A stretch of DNA of 64,000 nt from Allomeiothermus sp035760705 (GCA_035760705.1 DASTSL010000114.1:55131-119130), one strand, 5' to 3'. Positions 9,335 to 18,720 are shown, numbered from the stretch's first letter. Translations and numbers: made by a program. The notes: generated from the letters alone by a model not told the origin.

Positions 9335-9544
9335 TCAATTCACCATGGCCTGGTGCAAGGTTTTCCGCTCCAGCTTATAGGTCAGCATAGCGAAGGAACG
9401 GGCCATCATGTATGGGCGACCCAACAGCAGCATCTCCCGTAGGCGTTGAAAAGCTTGGGGCCAGTCTCCGGCATCGGCGGCCTGGAAGGCTGCAATATGG
9501 CTAGCATGGGCCAGATAGTTGCACCGCTGATCGCTTTCAGCCAC
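9335..9544 (-). CDS. Stand-alone GT2 C-terminal tail (69 aa), remnant or small protein
   Basis: The 69 residues align with the C-terminus of the neighbouring GT2 at 9604-10569: LAHASHIAAFQAADAGDWPQ against LAHAYHLAAAQASENGHPRQ, and LLGRPYMMARSFAMLTYKL against RLGRPYLFARCVTMLAYKL. No catalytic domain precedes it; the frame closes at a stop 51 bases upstream. The GTG start nevertheless has an AAGGAG ten bases before it, so it may be translated. The simplest reading is a duplicated GT2 gene that lost its front part. A retained accessory peptide is the alternative. Confidence 0.5.
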   Translation of the reverse strand: MAESDQRCNYLAHASHIAAFQAADAGDWPQAFQRLREMLLLGRPYMMARSFAMLTYKLERKTLHQAMVN

Positions 9545-9603
9545 GGGATGGGGTCTCCTTGAGAAGCGGCAATAGGCGGCGAAGCGGATCGATCATGCGT
9601 CTC

Positions 9604-10569
9604 CTACAGCAAGCTGGCGGCATAGCGCAAGGTATGACGTCCTAGCTTGTAAGCTAGCATGGTCACACAGCGGGCGAACAAGTAGGGGCGGCCCAGCCGG
9701 GCGATTTGCCAGCAGTGGCATAGGGCTTGCCGGGGGTGACCGTTCTCGCTAGCTTGGGCGGCAGCGAGGTGGTAGGCGTGCGCCAGGTTATTGCGGCGGT
9801 TCTCAGACAGGAGCGAAGTCTTGGGAAAGCCGCTTCTTTCGGCCACTTCGATCGCGTGCCGGTAAGAACCCAGCGCCAGCTCGAGGGCCGATTCCGTGGT
9901 GATTTGATGGGCCGCGTGGATTCGCCGTAGAGCCAGGTTCTGCGGCAAAAAGCCCATCGGTTGGCCCACGGCCAACCAGGTAGGGTAGTCGTAAGCGGGC
10001 AAGTAGGGGCGTTGCTGGAATCCCCCACTGGCTTCGAGCCGCTGCCGAGAGATCAAGGTGGTGATGGTAGGAATCCAGTACTCACCGCGGAGCAAAGCGG
10101 TGTACAGGTTGGTGGGCTCGAGTACCGGGTAGGGCGGCTTGCCCAGAGGCTGAGCCTTTTCATCCACGGCTAGACATTGGGCGAAGCTCAGGGCATACCC
10201 CCCCCTCAGATGAAAGGGCAGGTGGGCGGCCAAACGATGGGGGAGCCACAGGTCGTCGTCGTCCATCAGCGCGATGACGGGTCCTTTGGCCTGGGCCAGC
10301 GCGAAGTTGTAGGTTTCGGCGAAGCGAGCTACACCTCGGTGCATCTGGTGAAGGGGCCGAATCCGAGGGTCCTTGGCTGCGTAAGCTTGGGCTACCTCCC
10401 AGGTGTTGTCGGTGGAGCCATCGTCCACCAGAATCACCTCCCAGTGGGGATAGGTCTGGGCCAACACGCTATCCAAGCTTTCTGTGAGCAGGTGGGCGCG
10501 GTTATAGGTAGCGACCAATATGCTCACCAATATCGGCTTCATCAATTCAGGTGTTGCTGATTCAGGCAT
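9604..10569 (-). CDS. Glycosyltransferase family 2
   Basis: A 321-residue GT2. I chose the ATG at 10569 because GAGGAGG lies nine bases upstream inside the end of the preceding gene; it overlaps that gene by 8 bp. The fold signature is clear: VSILVATYNRAHLLTESLDSV, VDDGSTDNTWEVAQAYAAKD, and the acidic ALMDDDDLWLP. The N-terminal half is very close to the GT2 at 24868-25866, including the shared VDDGSTDNTWEVAQAYAAKD stretch. The C-terminal helical tail is duplicated in the fragment at 9335-9544. Donor sugar unknown. Confidence 0.92.
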   Translation of the reverse strand: MPESATPELMKPILVSILVATYNRAHLLTESLDSVLAQTYPHWEVILVDDGSTDNTWEVAQAYAAKDPRIRPLHQMHRGVARFAETYNFALAQAKGPVIALMDDDDLWLPHRLAAHLPFHLRGGYALSFAQCLAVDEKAQPLGKPPYPVLEPTNLYTALLRGEYWIPTITTLISRQRLEASGGFQQRPYLPAYDYPTWLAVGQPMGFLPQNLALRRIHAAHQITTESALELALGSYRHAIEVAERSGFPKTSLLSENRRNNLAHAYHLAAAQASENGHPRQALCHCWQIARLGRPYLFARCVTMLAYKLGRHTLRYAASLL

Positions 10570-13264
10570 GGGTTTGAGCCTCCTCGCCGTGGGGTACCTC
10601 TTCAACCAAGCGGGCCGGAGCGTAATGGCGTTGCAGGGCAGCCCGGTAGACCTGCTCGAGCCCCTGGGCGGTGTTGGCCCAGGTGAACCCGAGAGCGATC
10701 TGGCGGGCCGCCAGGCCTCGTGAACGGCGGGCCAGGGGGTCTTCGGCTAGGGTATGCAGGGCCGCTTCGAGGGCGGTTTCATCGCCCGGGGGAACCAGCA
10801 GTCCGGCCTCGAGCTGAACCACTTCCGGGAGCCCGCCTGATATGGAGGCGATGACCGGTTTGCCCGAGGCCATTCCCTCCAGGGCCACCAAACCGAAGGC
10901 CTCTTCCATCACCGAGGGGGTTACCACCACGTCGGCGGCAGCGTAGACGGCGGGGATCTGATCGGCGGGGAGGTTGCCCAAAAAGTGGGCCTTGCACCTT
11001 CCCACGGTTTGGCGCACCTCCTCGGCATAGGCTTGGTGCGGGTCATGGCTGGAAAGCTGAGATCCCCACAGCTTGCTACTACCTGCCACCACCAGGTGGA
11101 CCTTGGGGTAGCGCTGAGAGAGCCGAGCGAAAGCCCGCGCCAAGTGGATCACCCCCTTCTCTAGCACGATGGCTCCGACGAACAAAAACACCGTTTCATC
11201 CTCGGCTACGCCCCAGCTTTGCCGCAGTTTTCGCCTTAGCGGGAGATAGCGCTGGGGGTCGAAGTGTTGGATATCTACCCCGTTATGAACCCAATAAACC
11301 TGACCCTCCAGGCCGTGCTGGCTAAAGCCTTGCTGGAGTCGCCGGGCCACAAACTGGCTCACCCCCACCTGGGCTTGGCTCTGACGCGCTACCAGGCGGA
11401 AATCCCCGGGCCCGAGCGCTGGGGTTTGCCCCTGATATACCTGGGTGAGGGGGTCGCTGTGGAAGTGGATGACCCTGGCCCTGGCCCGCAAACCCCGCAC
11501 GTAGTCATAGAGGTGGGTGTGTACGATATCGAAGGCCTCGAGGAGGCAAAGCCGGACAAAGGGCAGATGAACCCGCAGATCCAACTCGCGCCCTACCAGG
11601 TGCAGTACCGGGATACTGGCCGGTCGGAGTGAGATCAGGCGCACCCCCTGCCACTCCCGCTCCCAGTTTTCCGTGCCTACCGCGGCAACCCAGACCTGAT
11701 AGCCCTGCTGAGTTTGCGCCCGGGCAATCTCGAGCGCTGCTCGCACCACGCCGCTTACCCCTTCAGCATCGGGGTTTTGCGGCAGGATCCGGCTGCCCAG
11801 AATATGCAGCACTCGGTAGCCCTCCCGCTCCTGCAAAGCGCGCAGGTAGCCCAAACGCCATACCGCTCCTAAGTAGAGCACCCCGGCCAGCGGAATGGCG
11901 AGCCAGTCCAGATTTTGTAGCACCAGCCAGTGGGGTACCAGATAGGTGGTGACGAAACCCAGAAGCAAGATAGTGCCCAGCGAAACCCAAGGCACATACA
12001 AGCGGCCTGTGACCCCGATGACCCGCAAAAGCACCCAGTAGGCTCCCAGAGTGTAAAACACCTGGGCTCCGGTGTTGGCAAAAGCCGCTCCGATGGCCCC
12101 GTATTTGGGGATGAGCAGGAAGTCGAGACCGATGTTGAGCACGGAGGCAGCAACTCCTAAAGGGATGGTCGCCCAGGGGCGGCGGATGGCTCCCATGGTG
12201 AGGCCGGTGACCGTCACCATCACGCTGGGGATGAGTCCCAGAAAGAGAATTTGAGCCACCGGGACCGAGGGGAACATTTTCTCTCCGTATAGCCAGTAGA
12301 TGAGCGTGCCCAGCATGGTCAGTGCACCGAAGGAAAGGGGTGTGGCAAAGAGCGTGGTGAGGACTACCCCCTGGGCGATCTTCTCGCGGACCCGCACCCA
12401 ATCCCCCGCACCGAAGTCACGGGCGATGGCTGGGAAGAAACCTCCCACCAGGGCGTAGCCCATGCCCACGCAAAGGCCATAGATGGTGAAAGCTAAGCTA
12501 TAGTAGCCGATCTGGGCTTGGGTAGAGAGCTGGGCTAGAAAATAAACCTCCGAGCGCTGCCAAATGATCATCTCGAAGATGGTTTGCAGGATCATGGGCA
12601 GGCTGAACGCCAAATACATCAGCAAGGTGGCGCGGCTGGGACCTTGCCGGACTTGAAACAAATGCCGCTGGACCCCTTTACGGATGGCATAAAAGAGCAG
12701 GCTTACCGAGCCGACCGCGCTCAACGATAAGAGTGCCAACAAAAAACCGGGCTCGCCCCAGTGGAAAAAAGCCGCAGCGGCAGCGATCCCGAGCTGTAAG
12801 AAGGAGGCCAGTACCAGGCTGATCGCAGCAGGCCGGTATTCCTCATTGCCCCAAAAGCTCGAGGTGAGGAGTCGACCCAGGGCGTTCATAAAGGGCAGTG
12901 GCGCAGTAATGGCCAGGTACAGCGAGACCGGGTAGGGGCTACGCGCGGCCCAGACCAAGAGCACCAGTCCGACGAGCGCGTTTAAAGCCAGCAGCCCCCG
13001 CGTCACCCATCCCGCCAGGGCCTCACCCTCCTGAGGCCGGCCTTGGCCGCGGAGTTCGGAGATGAAACGGGTGAGTGCCGCCGGAAAGGCCAATACCCCC
13101 AAGGCGCTCAGGAGCCCGGCCAACCAGGCGTAGTAGCTGACCTCGCCGTAAGCTTGGGTATCCAGGGTACGGATGACGATCACCGAGACCACAATCCCGG
13201 TGAGGGCTGAGGTAAGGGTGCTAAGGGCGTTCCACAGCCCGTTACGCACTGCTTTTGTGAGCAT
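10562..13264 (-). CDS. Fusion of a Wzx-type polysaccharide flippase with a GT4 glycosyltransferase
   Basis: A single uninterrupted 900-residue frame with two complete modules. Residues 1 to about 460 form a polytopic MATE/PST-type oligosaccharide flippase with about 12-14 hydrophobic segments (begins LTKAVRNGLWNALSTLTSAL). Residues about 480-885 form a GT4: start VLHILGSRILPQNPDAEGV, IVHTHLYDYV, FLFVGAIVLEKGVIHLARAF, and the E-x7-E motif in MEEAFGLVALEGM. The flippase would move lipid-linked oligosaccharide across the membrane while the GT4 would act on its cytoplasmic side. Its start abuts the stop of the upstream GT2 gene (TAG ATG on the coding strand). These functions are normally encoded by separate genes. 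Confidence 0.88.
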   Translation of the reverse strand: MLTKAVRNGLWNALSTLTSALTGIVVSVIVIRTLDTQAYGEVSYYAWLAGLLSALGVLAFPAALTRFISELRGQGRPQEGEALAGWVTRGLLALNALVGLVLLVWAARSPYPVSLYLAITAPLPFMNALGRLLTSSFWGNEEYRPAAISLVLASFLQLGIAAAAAFFHWGEPGFLLALLSLSAVGSVSLLFYAIRKGVQRHLFQVRQGPSRATLLMYLAFSLPMILQTIFEMIIWQRSEVYFLAQLSTQAQIGYYSLAFTIYGLCVGMGYALVGGFFPAIARDFGAGDWVRVREKIAQGVVLTTLFATPLSFGALTMLGTLIYWLYGEKMFPSVPVAQILFLGLIPSVMVTVTGLTMGAIRRPWATIPLGVAASVLNIGLDFLLIPKYGAIGAAFANTGAQVFYTLGAYWVLLRVIGVTGRLYVPWVSLGTILLLGFVTTYLVPHWLVLQNLDWLAIPLAGVLYLGAVWRLGYLRALQEREGYRVLHILGSRILPQNPDAEGVSGVVRAALEIARAQTQQGYQVWVAAVGTENWEREWQGVRLISLRPASIPVLHLVGRELDLRVHLPFVRLCLLEAFDIVHTHLYDYVRGLRARARVIHFHSDPLTQVYQGQTPALGPGDFRLVARQSQAQVGVSQFVARRLQQGFSQHGLEGQVYWVHNGVDIQHFDPQRYLPLRRKLRQSWGVAEDETVFLFVGAIVLEKGVIHLARAFARLSQRYPKVHLVVAGSSKLWGSQLSSHDPHQAYAEEVRQTVGRCKAHFLGNLPADQIPAVYAAADVVVTPSVMEEAFGLVALEGMASGKPVIASISGGLPEVVQLEAGLLVPPGDETALEAALHTLAEDPLARRSRGLAARQIALGFTWANTAQGLEQVYRAALQRHYAPARLVEEVPHGEEAQTHA

Positions 13265-14254
13265 CTAGGCCCTCCGCATGACCTGGGTGGTACTCCAGGC
13301 CAGGTTCCAGAGCTGGGCACGGGTGTTCTTAGGAAGAGGCAGCCCAGCGATCCAGCGGGCCACGATGAGGTCGAGCCGGGCTTGAGGGCTGACCTGTGCA
13401 GTTTTCTGAAGCAAAGCCTTGGCTTCTTCGATCTTCGAAGTACCCAGTAGATGAAAGCTCAAGGCAGCTAAACGGTTTGCTAGGGCTTTCCGGCGGCTAG
13501 GCTCGAGCCTGGGAGGGGTGAGGGGGGCCAATTTCTCGAACATCCGTACCTCCTCTCTCAGCCGGGGTTCAATATTGGCCTGAATAGTGTGAGCCGCTCC
13601 GTGTTTACGGATATAGGCTAGGGGCTCGGCCAGATAATAGGCCTGGTGACCCCTAAAAAGCAGCTTCAGCCAGAGGTTTATATCGTGCACATAACGCAAC
13701 TCGGGATCGAATGGCTTTTCCTCCTGGACGAATTTTCGATTGACCAGAACGGCTTGGGCAGGAATGTAATTGGCGCACATCAGCAGTTCTACCGCTTGGT
13801 GCAACCCCTCAGGGGGCTCGTGACCCATGAACTCGCTGTAGCGGTTAAGAACCTGACCGGTCTCATCGGTGCGGTAGGCATCGGCGTGGACCAAAGCCGC
13901 TTGAGGGTTGGCCTGCGCGACTTCCAACAAGCGTTCGAGGGTTTGCGGGGTCCACCAGTCATCGGCGGGGAGCAGGATAAAGTAGCGGCTTTGTGGGCTC
14001 ATGCTGAGAAAGCAGCGGTTGAAGTTTTCCACGATGCCAAGGTTGGTAGGGTTACGAAAAGGTTTGATGCGGGGATCACGGGCGGCATACTCGGCGACGA
14101 TCTCGGGGGTGTTATCCTCGGAGGCGTTATCCCCGATGATCAGCTCGAGCGCTTCCATTTCCTGGGCCAGCACGCTCTCGATAGCGGTGGGTAGGAAGCG
14201 GGCATAGTTATAAGTAGCCATCAATATGCTGACCATGGGTTGGATAGGCTTCAT
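13265..14254 (-). CDS. Glycosyltransferase family 2, first gene of the minus-strand operon
   Basis: A 329-residue GT2. Motifs: MVSILMATYNYARFLPTAIESV, IIGDNASEDNTPEIVAEYAA, and LPADDWWTPQTLERLLEVA with the metal-binding acidic pair. The C-terminal helical tail is homologous to that of the GT2 at 8188-9321, so the pair arose by duplication. It is the promoter-proximal gene of the operon that runs to 4192, with genes overlapping or nearly touching throughout. Confidence 0.92.
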   Translation of the reverse strand: MKPIQPMVSILMATYNYARFLPTAIESVLAQEMEALELIIGDNASEDNTPEIVAEYAARDPRIKPFRNPTNLGIVENFNRCFLSMSPQSRYFILLPADDWWTPQTLERLLEVAQANPQAALVHADAYRTDETGQVLNRYSEFMGHEPPEGLHQAVELLMCANYIPAQAVLVNRKFVQEEKPFDPELRYVHDINLWLKLLFRGHQAYYLAEPLAYIRKHGAAHTIQANIEPRLREEVRMFEKLAPLTPPRLEPSRRKALANRLAALSFHLLGTSKIEEAKALLQKTAQVSPQARLDLIVARWIAGLPLPKNTRAQLWNLAWSTTQVMRRA

Positions 14255-14500
14255 GCAACGGGCCTCGCTTTGCGGGGCTTGGCTCGAGAGGGCAAAGGCA
14301 GCATCTACTCATCTACTCGGACCCGCAGCATAAGCCTAGCCGCAGGGGCGTTATGCCTACGTTAACTCAGGATTTTTTCCCTTCTGACGCGACAAATTTG
14401 CTTACGTGACGCCTGCTTTTGAGCGGTTCACCAGGGGATACGCGGGGGTCACGGGAGGCTTAACGGACGTCCATACTAGGATGGCTTTGGTAGGCTACGG
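14255..14500. promoter_or_regulatory. Divergent intergenic region with shared sequence words
   Basis: This 246-bp region lies between the GT2 operon (minus) and the FG-GAP gene (plus). It holds GTTAAC at 14361-14366, CGACAAAT at 14390-14397 and GCTTAACGG at 14458-14466. The same three words recur upstream of the CDP-sugar operon (23353-23474) and of the 35953 operon (36001-36051). I see no fully convincing -35/-10 pair here. Confidence 0.4.
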
Positions 14501-15730
14501 ATGAGATCAAAGCGGATTTTCCTATTTTCCCGCGACCGAGCGGGCGCGATCCCCTTCCTGGGTCTTTGTCTAGCTTTGCTTCTGATGGTGGGTACGGGCT
14601 CGGAGGGCCACAGCGTTTGGGTAAATCCGCGGCCCACTCCCCTCGACCACTGGCACTACCTGAGGCTGGATAACACCCGCGAACGCTTTAGCGAGGATGT
14701 GGCTTTTTTGGGCTTGGCCTTTGGCGACATCAACCGCGACGGTTTTAGCGACATCGTCTCAGGTAGATACTTCTACTCTAACCCCGGCGGCAACCTCAGC
14801 GGAGAGTGGCGGCGGGTCACCTTTCCCCAGAATCTGGATGCCATGCTGGTAATAGACGTGGATTCCGATGGCCAGCTCGACGTGATCGCGCAGGCCTTGC
14901 CGGGGATGTTCTGGCTCAAGCCGAATGCCCAAGGGGATCACTGGAGGGTGAGGGAGGTGGCGAGGCTCGAGCCCACCCCCCACACCAACAGCCAGGGCTA
15001 CGTAGCCGCCCAGATCGTGCCAGGAGGGCCGCCCGAACTGGCCTTTACCACGGGCAAGGGCCTATGGTACTTGCGCATTCCGGATAATGCCTCGAGCCCC
15101 TGGCCCAAGGTGCAGATCACCGCCGATGATACCTCTGATGACCTGCTGGCCGCTGGCGATCTCGACGGGGACGGCGATGCAGAGGTGGTGGGGGTCTTGG
15201 GGGATAGCGGCCCGAATGATGGCCGGGGGCTTTTTTGGTGGGAAAACCCCGGTGGCGGCTCGGGGAATTGGAAACGCTACTCGCTGGGCACCACGACTAA
15301 CCCCGCCGACCGGAGCGCAGTAGCCGATATCAACGAGGATGGACGGCTCGATTTGATCGTCAGCGAGGAGAATGGCCGAGCCGAGGGAGCCAGCACCTTC
15401 TGGTTCGAGAACCCCCCCGATCCGCGGAATCCCTGGAAGCGCCGGGCCGTGACCACCCAGGGCTCCACCAACTCGATGAGTGCCGCCGATATGGACGGGG
15501 ATGGCGACCCGGACATCATCACCGCCGAACACAAGGGAGCCTTGCGGGTTACCGTGTGGGAGAACCAGGAGAAGGGCAACCGCTGGGTGGCTCACTTGGT
15601 CGGTCAGGGCCAGGAGAGCCACTTGGGGGCTCGGGTAGCCGATCTGGACGGCGATGGCGACCTCGAGATCGTCAGCATCGGTTGGGACGACTACCGACGG
15701 CTCCATCTGTGGCGCAACGATGGGAAATAA
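14501..15730 (+). CDS. Secreted FG-GAP/VCBS repeat protein
   Basis: A 409-residue exported protein. The N-terminus is basic (MRSKRIFLFSRDRAG), followed by a hydrophobic signal segment ending near GTGSEG. The rest is a series of FG-GAP blades, each with a calcium-loop motif of D-x-D-x-D-G type: DINRDGFSD, DVDSDGQLD, DLDGDGDAE, DINEDGRLD, DMDGDGDPD, DLDGDGDLE. This predicts a six- to seven-bladed Ca-binding beta-propeller at the cell surface. Only weak ribosome-site sequence precedes the ATG. It is a paralogue of the next gene over its whole length. Adhesion or glycan binding is an inference from the fold and from the flanking glycan genes. Confidence 0.85.
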   Translation: MRSKRIFLFSRDRAGAIPFLGLCLALLLMVGTGSEGHSVWVNPRPTPLDHWHYLRLDNTRERFSEDVAFLGLAFGDINRDGFSDIVSGRYFYSNPGGNLSGEWRRVTFPQNLDAMLVIDVDSDGQLDVIAQALPGMFWLKPNAQGDHWRVREVARLEPTPHTNSQGYVAAQIVPGGPPELAFTTGKGLWYLRIPDNASSPWPKVQITADDTSDDLLAAGDLDGDGDAEVVGVLGDSGPNDGRGLFWWENPGGGSGNWKRYSLGTTTNPADRSAVADINEDGRLDLIVSEENGRAEGASTFWFENPPDPRNPWKRRAVTTQGSTNSMSAADMDGDGDPDIITAEHKGALRVTVWENQEKGNRWVAHLVGQGQESHLGARVADLDGDGDLEIVSIGWDDYRRLHLWRNDGK

Positions 15731-15877
15731 GCCCTGAGTTCAAGGCTTCTTCGAGCTTGAACACTGGCGTACGGGAGTAAGGTTGATAGAGTCCCAGATA
15801 AGCGCAGGAAAAGGAAAACCGCGCTATGCTAAAGCGAAAGGCGACGTGCCAATGACGATATCCGAGCATCTTGGGTT

Positions 15878-18187
15878 ATGGGGGGAAACGTGAAGAGCTC
15901 GAGGCGGCTCCTCGGTGGGCTGGTGTTGGGTTTATTGCTGTTAGGGGCAGGAGCCGGAGGGCAAAGCTCTACCACCCCGCTTTCGCTGGACCAATGGCAC
16001 TATTTATCCGTAGACGCTAATCGCGAACGCTTTAGCGAAGCCCAGCCCTATCTGGGTTTAGCCTTTGGCGACATCAACCGGGATGGCTTTGCCGACATCG
16101 TTTCTGGCAAATATTTTTACCGGAGTCCAGGGGGTGACCTGAGTGGGGCCTGGACCCGGATTGCCTTTCCGCAGAACCTGGATGCCAGCTTGGTCGCCGA
16201 CGTGGATCAAAATGGCCGTCTGGACGCGATCGCCCAGGCCCTTCCCCAGGTGTATTGGCTCGAGGCCGACACCCAGGGGAACAACTGGACGGTCCACGAG
16301 GTAGCGACGCTCGAGCCCACCCTCCAGGGCAACAGCCAGGGCTACGTGGCGGCCCAGATCATCCCGCAGAACGCGCCCGAGTTCGTCTTTACCACCGGAA
16401 AGGGGATTTGGTATCTGCGGGTTCCGCCCGATGACGTCAACGAATGGCTGAGCGTACAGATCACCGACGAACCGGTGGTGGACGGGGTGCTGGCGGCCAG
16501 CGACATGGACGCCGACGGCGACGCCGATGTGGTGGGAGCGCTCGATTCGACGGGCCGCGACATTGTCTGGTGGGAAAACCCCAACCCCTTTCCCAAAGCC
16601 TGGGAGAAGCATGTCGTGGGCTCGAGCGTTTCTCGGGCAGGTCGGGCAGCGATCGGCGATATCAATGGGGATCGCAAACCCGACGTGATCATCGCGGATG
16701 CCAACGACAAAGGTGACGGCTCGGGTCTCTTCTGGTTTGCTAACCCTGCAGACGATAAAAAAGCCTGGCCGCGCCGCACCGCAGCCGTGCAGGGCTCTTT
16801 GCGCTCGCTCTCGGTGGCCGATCTGGATAAAGACGGTGACACCGACATCGTGACCGGCGAGCAAAAAGGAGCCCAGCGGCTGGTGATCTGGGAAAACCAG
16901 AATAAGGGAGCCAAATGGGTCTCGCACGTGGTAGACCGGGGCAAAGAAAGTTATCTGGGAGCTCGCCTCACCGATCTGGACGGTGATGGCGACCTCGAGA
17001 TCGTCAGCATTACCGGCGACAACTCGCGCTTTTTGCACGCCTGGGGCAACGACGCCCGGGATGCTCGAGCCTTGCGCTGGCGGCTTCTCTCGAGCGAAAA
17101 CGGGGAATTGCCGGTGCCGGGCGAGTCTACCAAACAGACCACCGCCATGATCCTCGACGTGGACAAAGACGGAGCCAACGACTTCGTGATCGGGCTCAAC
17201 TCAGAGGGCGGGCCAGGCCCCGCGGTAGTCTGGTTCCGCCGCGACCCTCTCGACCCCAAAGGCTGGGTGCGCAGCGTGATCGAGCCCGAGAGCTTGCCCA
17301 TCGAGGCCGGGGGAACCTATGCCGACGTGGACTCGGATGGCGACTCGGACGTGGTGATGGCCGAAGATAGCAATGGCAACCACATCTACTGGTGGGAGAA
17401 CCCTTACCCCAACCTCGAGCCCAGCACCCCCTGGAAGCGGCACGTAATCAAGGATGCAGGGTATAGCCTCCACCATGACCTGATGTTTGGCGAATTTGAC
17501 GGCGACCCGGGGCTCGAGTTCGTGTTCTGGAATCAGGGGATTGGGCGGCTTTATATCGCGGACGTACCTCCCGACCCGCAAAACAACTCACCTTGGCAGT
17601 TCCGTGAGGTCTTCGCCACCCCCACCCACAACATCGAAGGGCTCGCTAAAGCCGATATTGACGGAGATGGCCTGTCGGACATCGTGGCGGGCGGGCGTTG
17701 GTTCAAGCTCGAGAAAGACGGCAAGTTTGGCGCACGGGTGATTGATGCCGAGCAGGAGTTCTCGCGAGCTGCCGTGGGTCAGCTCAAAAAGGGCGGTCGC
17801 CCAGAGGTGGTGTTTGTCCCCGGGGACGCCGCTGGCCCGCTCGAGTGGTACGAGTGGGATGGCAAGGCCTGGGTGGGCCGAAAGCTGCTGCCCATCGACG
17901 TGCAGCGGGGACATAGCCTCGAGTTGGCCGACTTTAACGGTGACAGCAACCTGGACATTTTTGTCGCAGAGATGCGCGTGGATGGTACCAACCCCAACTC
18001 CAAAATGATCATCTTCTTTGGTGATGGACGGGGTGGCTTCGCCCGCAATGACATCGCCAGCGGCTACGACAACCACGAGTCCAAGGTGGGTGACCTCGAC
18101 GGCGACGGCGATATGGATATTCTGGGTAAGCCCTACAACTTCCGTACCCCGGCGCTCAATGTCTGGTTCAATAACCTGAAGCGCTGA
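15878..18187 (+). CDS. Secreted FG-GAP/VCBS repeat protein, longer paralogue
   Basis: A 769-residue exported protein homologous to the preceding gene through about residue 390 (both have LGLAFGDINRDGF, IVSG.YFY, RFSE and DGDGDLEIVSI), then carrying a second array of blades. About ten Ca-loop motifs are visible, for example DVDQNGRLD, DMDADGDAD, DLDKDGDTD, DVDSDGDSD, DIDGDGLSD and DLDGDGDMD. The signal peptide is GLVLGLLLLGAGAGG. The ATG at 15878 lacks a ribosome site; a GTG at 15890 has GGGGGG just before it and is the alternative start. The size fits two propellers in tandem. Function unknown; surface adhesion is likely by analogy. Confidence 0.85.
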   Translation: MGGNVKSSRRLLGGLVLGLLLLGAGAGGQSSTTPLSLDQWHYLSVDANRERFSEAQPYLGLAFGDINRDGFADIVSGKYFYRSPGGDLSGAWTRIAFPQNLDASLVADVDQNGRLDAIAQALPQVYWLEADTQGNNWTVHEVATLEPTLQGNSQGYVAAQIIPQNAPEFVFTTGKGIWYLRVPPDDVNEWLSVQITDEPVVDGVLAASDMDADGDADVVGALDSTGRDIVWWENPNPFPKAWEKHVVGSSVSRAGRAAIGDINGDRKPDVIIADANDKGDGSGLFWFANPADDKKAWPRRTAAVQGSLRSLSVADLDKDGDTDIVTGEQKGAQRLVIWENQNKGAKWVSHVVDRGKESYLGARLTDLDGDGDLEIVSITGDNSRFLHAWGNDARDARALRWRLLSSENGELPVPGESTKQTTAMILDVDKDGANDFVIGLNSEGGPGPAVVWFRRDPLDPKGWVRSVIEPESLPIEAGGTYADVDSDGDSDVVMAEDSNGNHIYWWENPYPNLEPSTPWKRHVIKDAGYSLHHDLMFGEFDGDPGLEFVFWNQGIGRLYIADVPPDPQNNSPWQFREVFATPTHNIEGLAKADIDGDGLSDIVAGGRWFKLEKDGKFGARVIDAEQEFSRAAVGQLKKGGRPEVVFVPGDAAGPLEWYEWDGKAWVGRKLLPIDVQRGHSLELADFNGDSNLDIFVAEMRVDGTNPNSKMIIFFGDGRGGFARNDIASGYDNHESKVGDLDGDGDMDILGKPYNFRTPALNVWFNNLKR

Positions 18188-18238
18188 GCCGAGAGCGGAT
18201 TTTCTGCGTGAATCTGATCCAGCAATAAGCGTTGGTTT

Positions 18239-18270
18239 TGTAGGGGTAGCTGGCTTGCCAGCCAGACTCC
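18239..18270 (+). repeat. Short hairpin, REP-like
   Basis: GCTGGC, TT, GCCAGC (18249-18262) preceded by GTAGGGGTA lies in a 530-bp gene-free stretch after the FG-GAP genes. Its form resembles dispersed palindromes, but I find no second copy in this window. Confidence 0.3.
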
Positions 18271-18434
18271 TCGTGGGCACCCTCGTTCACACGACGGTGG
18301 GTTTGTGATGACGTCGTTAGGGAAACCTGCTGCGAAAATACCCACAACTTAGATTGGGATATCCAATACCGTGCCGGCTAGCAGCGACTCCGGCAAGAAG
18401 TCTATAGCGGTCTTTAGGGCGGTTTCAATAAATA

Positions 18435-18599
18435 TCACTGGGATAGCAGGTAGTCTGCGCGAGTGAAGAAGGCTTTGGCATCGGCAGGGGTGATGGCCTG
18501 AAGGGTGGAGCTAATGGCCAGGCCAAGCCGTTCGCGGGTGCGGGCTTTGGCCTGGCGCACAAGGGTTTTGATTTTGCTGAAGGCGCTCTAGGTGCGCCT
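18435..18599 (-). pseudogene. C-terminal remnant of an IS630-family transposase
   Basis: Reading the minus strand from about 18554 to the TGA at 18435-18437 gives AFSKIKTLVRQAKARTRE, then RLGLAISSTLQAIT, PADAKAFFTRADYLLSQ. This is the typical end of an IS630/Tc1-type transposase (the stretch after the DDE-domain NPIE motif: helical Lys/Arg-rich segment, then a short GY-like end). A TAG lies immediately before this segment, and sequence further upstream no longer reads as transposase, so only about 50 codons survive. The rest of 18188-18720 holds no other gene I can support. Confidence 0.65.
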
Positions 18600-18720
18600 G
18601 CGATAGAAGGGTGGGGTTGACCAGCGGAAAGGTGAATTCCGGGATGTGCGGCGGCGCGGCCTCTTCAGCCACCTTTCTCCACCCGCGATGTGGAGTTTGG
18701 TGATGATCGGTGGTTCGTCC

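Noticed and set aside
14474..14496. TACTAG and TAGGCT as -10 boxes for the FG-GAP gene
   Set aside because: Neither has a -35 at acceptable spacing.
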